Below, piece by piece: positions 61,223 through 64,000 of a stretch of DNA of 64,000 nucleotides. The stretch's first letter is position 1; every line of letters begins with the position of its first letter. The stretch comes from Sphingomonadaceae bacterium. GTDB taxonomy: Bacteria > Pseudomonadota > Alphaproteobacteria > Sphingomonadales > Sphingomonadaceae. The notes beneath the pieces were generated by a model. That model was not told where the DNA came from. It ran no database searches and worked only from the letters and a program-made list of their open reading frames with translations. The stretch covers positions 124,001-188,000 of the forward strand of contig JACKLA010000001.1 in assembly GCA_024236155.1 (NCBI GenBank), written 5' to 3'. Both the position numbers and the translations under genes were made by a program.

Positions 61223-62017
61223 ATGGTTTCTATCACTACCTGGAACATCAACTCCGTCCGCCTACGGATGCCCATCGTCGAACGCTTCCTGAAGGAGCAC
61301 TCGCCCGATGTGCTGTGCCTGCAAGAAATCAAATGCCAGGAACACCAGTTCCCTTATGAGGCATTCCGCGCACTGGGGTACGAGCATTTCGCCGTCCACG
61401 GGCAGAAGGGCTATCATGGGGTGGCCACCGCCAGCCGCATCCCGCTCAGCGAATTCTCGCGCCATGACTGGCAGGCCAATGGCGAGGCCCGCCATGTCGG
61501 CGTCGAGCTGCTCGGCCCCGGCAAGGGGATGATCGTCGAAAACGTCTATGTCCCTGCCGGTGGTGACGAGCCGGACCGCACGATCAACCCCAAGTTTGGC
61601 CAGAAACTCGATTTCCTCGAACGCATGACCGGATGGGCCGATACAATCGAGCGTCCGACGCTGATTGTGGGCGATTTCAACATCGCCCCGCTCGAAAGCG
61701 ATGTGTGGAGCCACAAGCAGTTGCTCAAGGTCGTCAGCCACACACCGATAGAGGTCGAGACGCTGCAACGCTTCAAGGATGCCCATGGCTGGACCGATAT
61801 CGGCCGCGAACACATCCGCGATCCCGAACGCTATTACAGCTGGTGGAGCTATCGTGCGAAGAACTGGCGCGATGGCGATCGCGGGCGACGGCTCGACCAT
61901 ATGTGGGCCAGCCCGGACCTGGCGCAGCAGGCCACTAGCCACAGCGTGTTCGAGGATGCGCGTGACTGGGAAAAACCATCCGACCATATCCCCCTGACGA
62001 CGGAGTTCGATCTCTGA
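61223..62017 (+). CDS. xth: Exodeoxyribonuclease III (AP endonuclease)
   Basis: ExoIII cuts abasic sites and removes 3' blocking groups in base-excision repair. The 264-residue protein has ITTWNINSVRLR at the N-terminus, LCLQEIKCQ (metal Glu), YVPAGGDEPDR, IVGDFNIAPLESDVW (Asp/Asn), and the C-terminal RRLDHMWAS and DWEKPSDHIPL with catalytic His. The ATG at 61223 starts the conserved sequence, and the terminator upstream lies just before it. Confidence 0.96.
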   Translation: MVSITTWNINSVRLRMPIVERFLKEHSPDVLCLQEIKCQEHQFPYEAFRALGYEHFAVHGQKGYHGVATASRIPLSEFSRHDWQANGEARHVGVELLGPGKGMIVENVYVPAGGDEPDRTINPKFGQKLDFLERMTGWADTIERPTLIVGDFNIAPLESDVWSHKQLLKVVSHTPIEVETLQRFKDAHGWTDIGREHIRDPERYYSWWSYRAKNWRDGDRGRRLDHMWASPDLAQQATSHSVFEDARDWEKPSDHIPLTTEFDL

Positions 62018-62046
62018 GCCACGCTGCGCCCTCGCCTGCGCGCCGC

Positions 62047-63081
62047 GTGGCGCATGCGGTCGATGCGCTGCGGCACGGCTGGCCGATAGCGATGGAAGGC
62101 GGGCCGGTGCTTTTGCCGGTCGAGACTGCGGTTGCACAGGGCGCGACATCGGGTTCCATGCTGATTTCCGCAGCGCGCGCGGCCACTCTCAAGCTCACCA
62201 ACCAGCGCGAGGCAGCCAACCCGCACGCACCCGTACTGATAACCGGTGGTGAGCCATTCGACCTGCGCATCGCGCGACCGATAACCGACCCGGCGCTCGA
62301 CCTTGGCAATCCTTTCAAAGGGCCATTCAAGGCAATCGAACTCGACTGGAGAGAGCAGGCGACAGCCGCGATGGAGCTGGCGCGGATCGCCGGTATCCTG
62401 CCCGCCTTCCTCGTCGATCCGGTGGACGCGGGCGAGCCGGAACCTGTCGCCGCCGCAGACCTCGAACAGTGGAGCGACACCCACAAGCTGCGCATTGCCA
62501 CCCGCGCACGCCTGCCCGTTTCAGCCAGTGAAGATGCCGAGATCGTCGCCTTCCGCAGCGCCGATGACATGCGCGAACACGTTGCGCTGGTGATCGGCAA
62601 GCAATCGTCCGACCATACTCCGCTGGTGCGGCTGCATTCCGAATGCCTGACCGGCGATATCTTCTCCAGCCTCAAATGCGATTGCGGGCCGCAGCTCGAC
62701 GCCGCCTTGCATGCAATGGCCGATGAGGCTGCGCAAGGTGGCTGGGGTGTGCTGCTCTACCTGCGGCAGGAGGGGCGCGGGATCGGCCTGATCAACAAGC
62801 TGCGCGCCTATCGCCTGCAGGACCAGGGGTTCGACACGGTCGATGCCAACCGGCGGCTGGGCCTGCCCGACGAAGCGCGGGATTTCCCGGTCGCCGCGCG
62901 GATGCTGGAACTGCTTGGTGTGCGGGCAATCCGGTTGATGACGAACAACCCGGCCAAGGTGACTGCGCTCGAAACTTCGGGCGTCACAATATCCGAACGC
63001 GTGCCGCACAAGCTGCCCGACAATCCGCACAACGCCCGTTACCTCGCAACCAAGCGCGACCGCTCGGGGCATTTACTGTGA
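62047..63081 (+). CDS. ribA: GTP cyclohydrolase II with N-terminal extension
   Basis: The enzyme opens the GTP ring to begin riboflavin synthesis. The C-terminal half (about residues 150-344) has the RibA features: HSECLTGDIFSSLKCDCGPQL with the zinc Cys residues, YLRQEGRGIGLINKLRAYRLQDQG and NNPAKVTALE. The N-terminal ~150 residues resemble a diverged DHBP synthase (RibB) domain and are probably inactive, an arrangement found in sphingomonads. The start is the GTG at 62047; no Shine-Dalgarno sequence is obvious. Confidence 0.9.
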   Translation: MAHAVDALRHGWPIAMEGGPVLLPVETAVAQGATSGSMLISAARAATLKLTNQREAANPHAPVLITGGEPFDLRIARPITDPALDLGNPFKGPFKAIELDWREQATAAMELARIAGILPAFLVDPVDAGEPEPVAAADLEQWSDTHKLRIATRARLPVSASEDAEIVAFRSADDMREHVALVIGKQSSDHTPLVRLHSECLTGDIFSSLKCDCGPQLDAALHAMADEAAQGGWGVLLYLRQEGRGIGLINKLRAYRLQDQGFDTVDANRRLGLPDEARDFPVAARMLELLGVRAIRLMTNNPAKVTALETSGVTISERVPHKLPDNPHNARYLATKRDRSGHLL

Positions 63082-63581
63082 GCGCGGTGGCGATCCGCGC
63101 GGAACGTGTCGGCGACGAGCCAGCCATCCACCACTTGACCGCTGCCGCATTCCGCGATGTCGAGCACAGCGATGGCTCCGAACCCGCGATCGTCGACCGG
63201 TTGCGTGAATTGGGCCACCTTGCGCTTTCGCTTGTTGCCGAAGACGGGCAGGGCGCGATAATCGGGCATGCTGCTTATTCACCCGTCACGATCGACGGGA
63301 AAGACGAGGCGTGGTTCGGTCTTGGGCCGATTTCGGTCGCCCCTGAACACCAGCGCAGGGGTATCGGCTCCGCACTGATCGAACGCGGCACAGCCGAACT
63401 GCGCGAGAAGGGTGCAAGGGGCATCGTGCTGCTGGGCGATCCGGCCTATTATTCGCGCTTCGGTTTCGAACACGACCCCCGGCTTTCCTACCCCGGCCCG
63501 CCGCCGGAATATTTCCAGCGACTGGTACTGGCAGGCGAAACACCCGCCGGAACGGTGTGCTATTCACCGGCATTCGGGTGA
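63078..63581 (+). CDS. GNAT N-acetyltransferase
   Basis: The 167-residue protein is a single GNAT domain, with GLGPISVAPEHQRRGIGSALIERG (acetyl-CoA loop) near residue 84 and a late LLGDPAYYSRFGFE. It resembles the YhbS-type acetyltransferases. GTG at 63078 overlaps the ribA stop by four bases (GTGA), so the two are co-translated. The acceptor is unknown. Confidence 0.85.
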   Translation: MSAVAIRAERVGDEPAIHHLTAAAFRDVEHSDGSEPAIVDRLRELGHLALSLVAEDGQGAIIGHAAYSPVTIDGKDEAWFGLGPISVAPEHQRRGIGSALIERGTAELREKGARGIVLLGDPAYYSRFGFEHDPRLSYPGPPPEYFQRLVLAGETPAGTVCYSPAFG

Positions 63582-63607
63582 CTGCTGGCGGCAATGGGAG
63601 AATATCC

Positions 63608-64000
63608 ATGAAACGACTGCTGGTGCCGTTTGTTGCACTTCTTCTCGCCGCCAATGCGCCGGGCGAACGGGTGGCTGACCTGCTTGATGCCGGCAAGGAT
63701 GCCGAAGCCCTCGCGGCAGTCGAAGAGGCCGCAGAGGCGGGCGATGCGGATGCGATCGCCATGCTCGGCTCATTCTATGAAGAGGGGCGCTTCGTGGAGC
63801 AGGATGCTGGCAGGGCCGCGACGCTGTTTCGTTCGGCAGCCGAAAAGGGACACGCGAACGCCCAGTGGCGGCTGGGTGTGATGATCGACGAAGGACGAGC
63901 CGATGGCACACTGGCGGAAGCACTATCGCTGTTTCGCCAGTCTTCGGAACAGGGCAATAGCGATGCGATGACAAGCCTCGCCGTCATGTATGCCGGTGGT
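63608..64000 (+). CDS. Secreted Sel1-repeat protein, truncated by the window edge
   Basis: The frame opens at the ATG at 63608 (GGGAG upstream) and runs off the right edge after 131 residues. A short signal peptide (MKRLLVPFVALLLAANA) is followed by Sel1/TPR-like repeats recognisable by GDADAIAMLGSFYEEGRFVEQDAGRAATLFRSAAEKGHANAQWRLGVMIDEG. Such repeats form protein-binding solenoids. The C-terminal part is not visible. Confidence 0.85.
   Translation, partial: MKRLLVPFVALLLAANAPGERVADLLDAGKDAEALAAVEEAAEAGDADAIAMLGSFYEEGRFVEQDAGRAATLFRSAAEKGHANAQWRLGVMIDEGRADGTLAEALSLFRQSSEQGNSDAMTSLAVMYAGG

Noticed and set aside
1..64000. CRISPR arrays, tRNA or rRNA genes, prophage or insertion sequences
   Set aside because: Intergenic gaps are short; I saw no regularly spaced repeats, tRNA cloverleaf features, transposase, integrase or phage proteins.

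Overview
The window reads as one contiguous piece of chromosome from a high-GC alphaproteobacterium. Sphingomonadales is the best fit, most likely Erythrobacteraceae (Erythrobacter, Qipengyuania or Altererythrobacter type). The indications are dense GC-rich coding with large antisense shadow frames, a CYP153-type P450, a large TonB-dependent receptor, a GTP cyclohydrolase II with a long N-terminal extension, a MidA/NDUFAF7 methyltransferase next to lgt, and several stop/start overlaps including TTG and GTG starts. This is inference from protein character. No rRNA, tRNA, CRISPR array, transposase, integrase or phage gene was seen. The content is mostly core metabolism and housekeeping.

Layout. 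1-2.7 kb: the 5' part of an endonuclease III-like DNA glycosylase, then a CYP153 P450 translationally coupled to a TetR regulator. 2.7-5.5 kb (minus): guaA, ypeA and a ydjM-like gene, then a small membrane protein behind a consensus FNR-type box. 5.5-6.0 kb has no ordinary gene but is highly structured: a signal-peptide-sized ORF and a candidate small RNA with three C-rich loops. 6.0-10.6 kb: an acyl-CoA synthetase, a secreted PIG-L deacetylase, serine dehydratase (sdaA) and a DUF3617 lipoprotein, separated by two striking inverted repeats. 10.8-17.9 kb (plus): gyrB, a secreted hypothetical protein, an AI-2E family permease, a HI0933 flavoprotein and a 5'-nucleotidase lipoprotein.

17.9-24.0 kb (minus): a lipid and leucine catabolism unit with isovaleryl-CoA dehydrogenase, a methyltransferase-like protein, the carboxyltransferase subunit of methylcrotonoyl-CoA carboxylase, a 43-residue membrane protein, an acyltransferase, a DUF1295 protein and a TetR regulator. 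24.1-26.4 kb: a two-gene osmoprotectant ABC importer in which permease and binding protein are fused. 26.4-33.0 kb: midA and lgt (minus), a second acyl-CoA synthetase and glnD (plus). 33.1-35.9 kb: a TonB-dependent receptor broken by a one-base frameshift. 35.9-40.5 kb: yggS, a thiE-like gene, ftsK and a secreted alpha/beta hydrolase. 40.7-43.3 kb: a PstS-like binding protein and a phosphate-selective porin, each behind a PHO-box-like repeat. 43.3-45.0 kb: an AsnC/Lrp regulator divergent from alanine dehydrogenase.

45.1-64.0 kb: a membrane diguanylate cyclase, a thioesterase, oligopeptidase B, aminopeptidase P, VOC and cupin proteins, a secreted EF-hand protein followed by a two-component system, a HerA/YjgR ATPase, a fused PabB-PabC, an RluA-type pseudouridine synthase, arfB, rpmG, lolA, xth, ribA, a GNAT and a truncated Sel1-repeat protein.

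The clearest non-routine signals are the multi-loop C-rich RNA candidate (about 5812-6015), the roughly 170-nt inverted repeat between pigL and sdaA, the near-perfect 44-nt palindrome before sdaA, an in-frame palindromic insertion in mccB, a perfect FNR-type half-site pair, and two PHO-box-like sites. I did not find a convincing new multi-gene system such as a defence, secretion or biosynthetic island.
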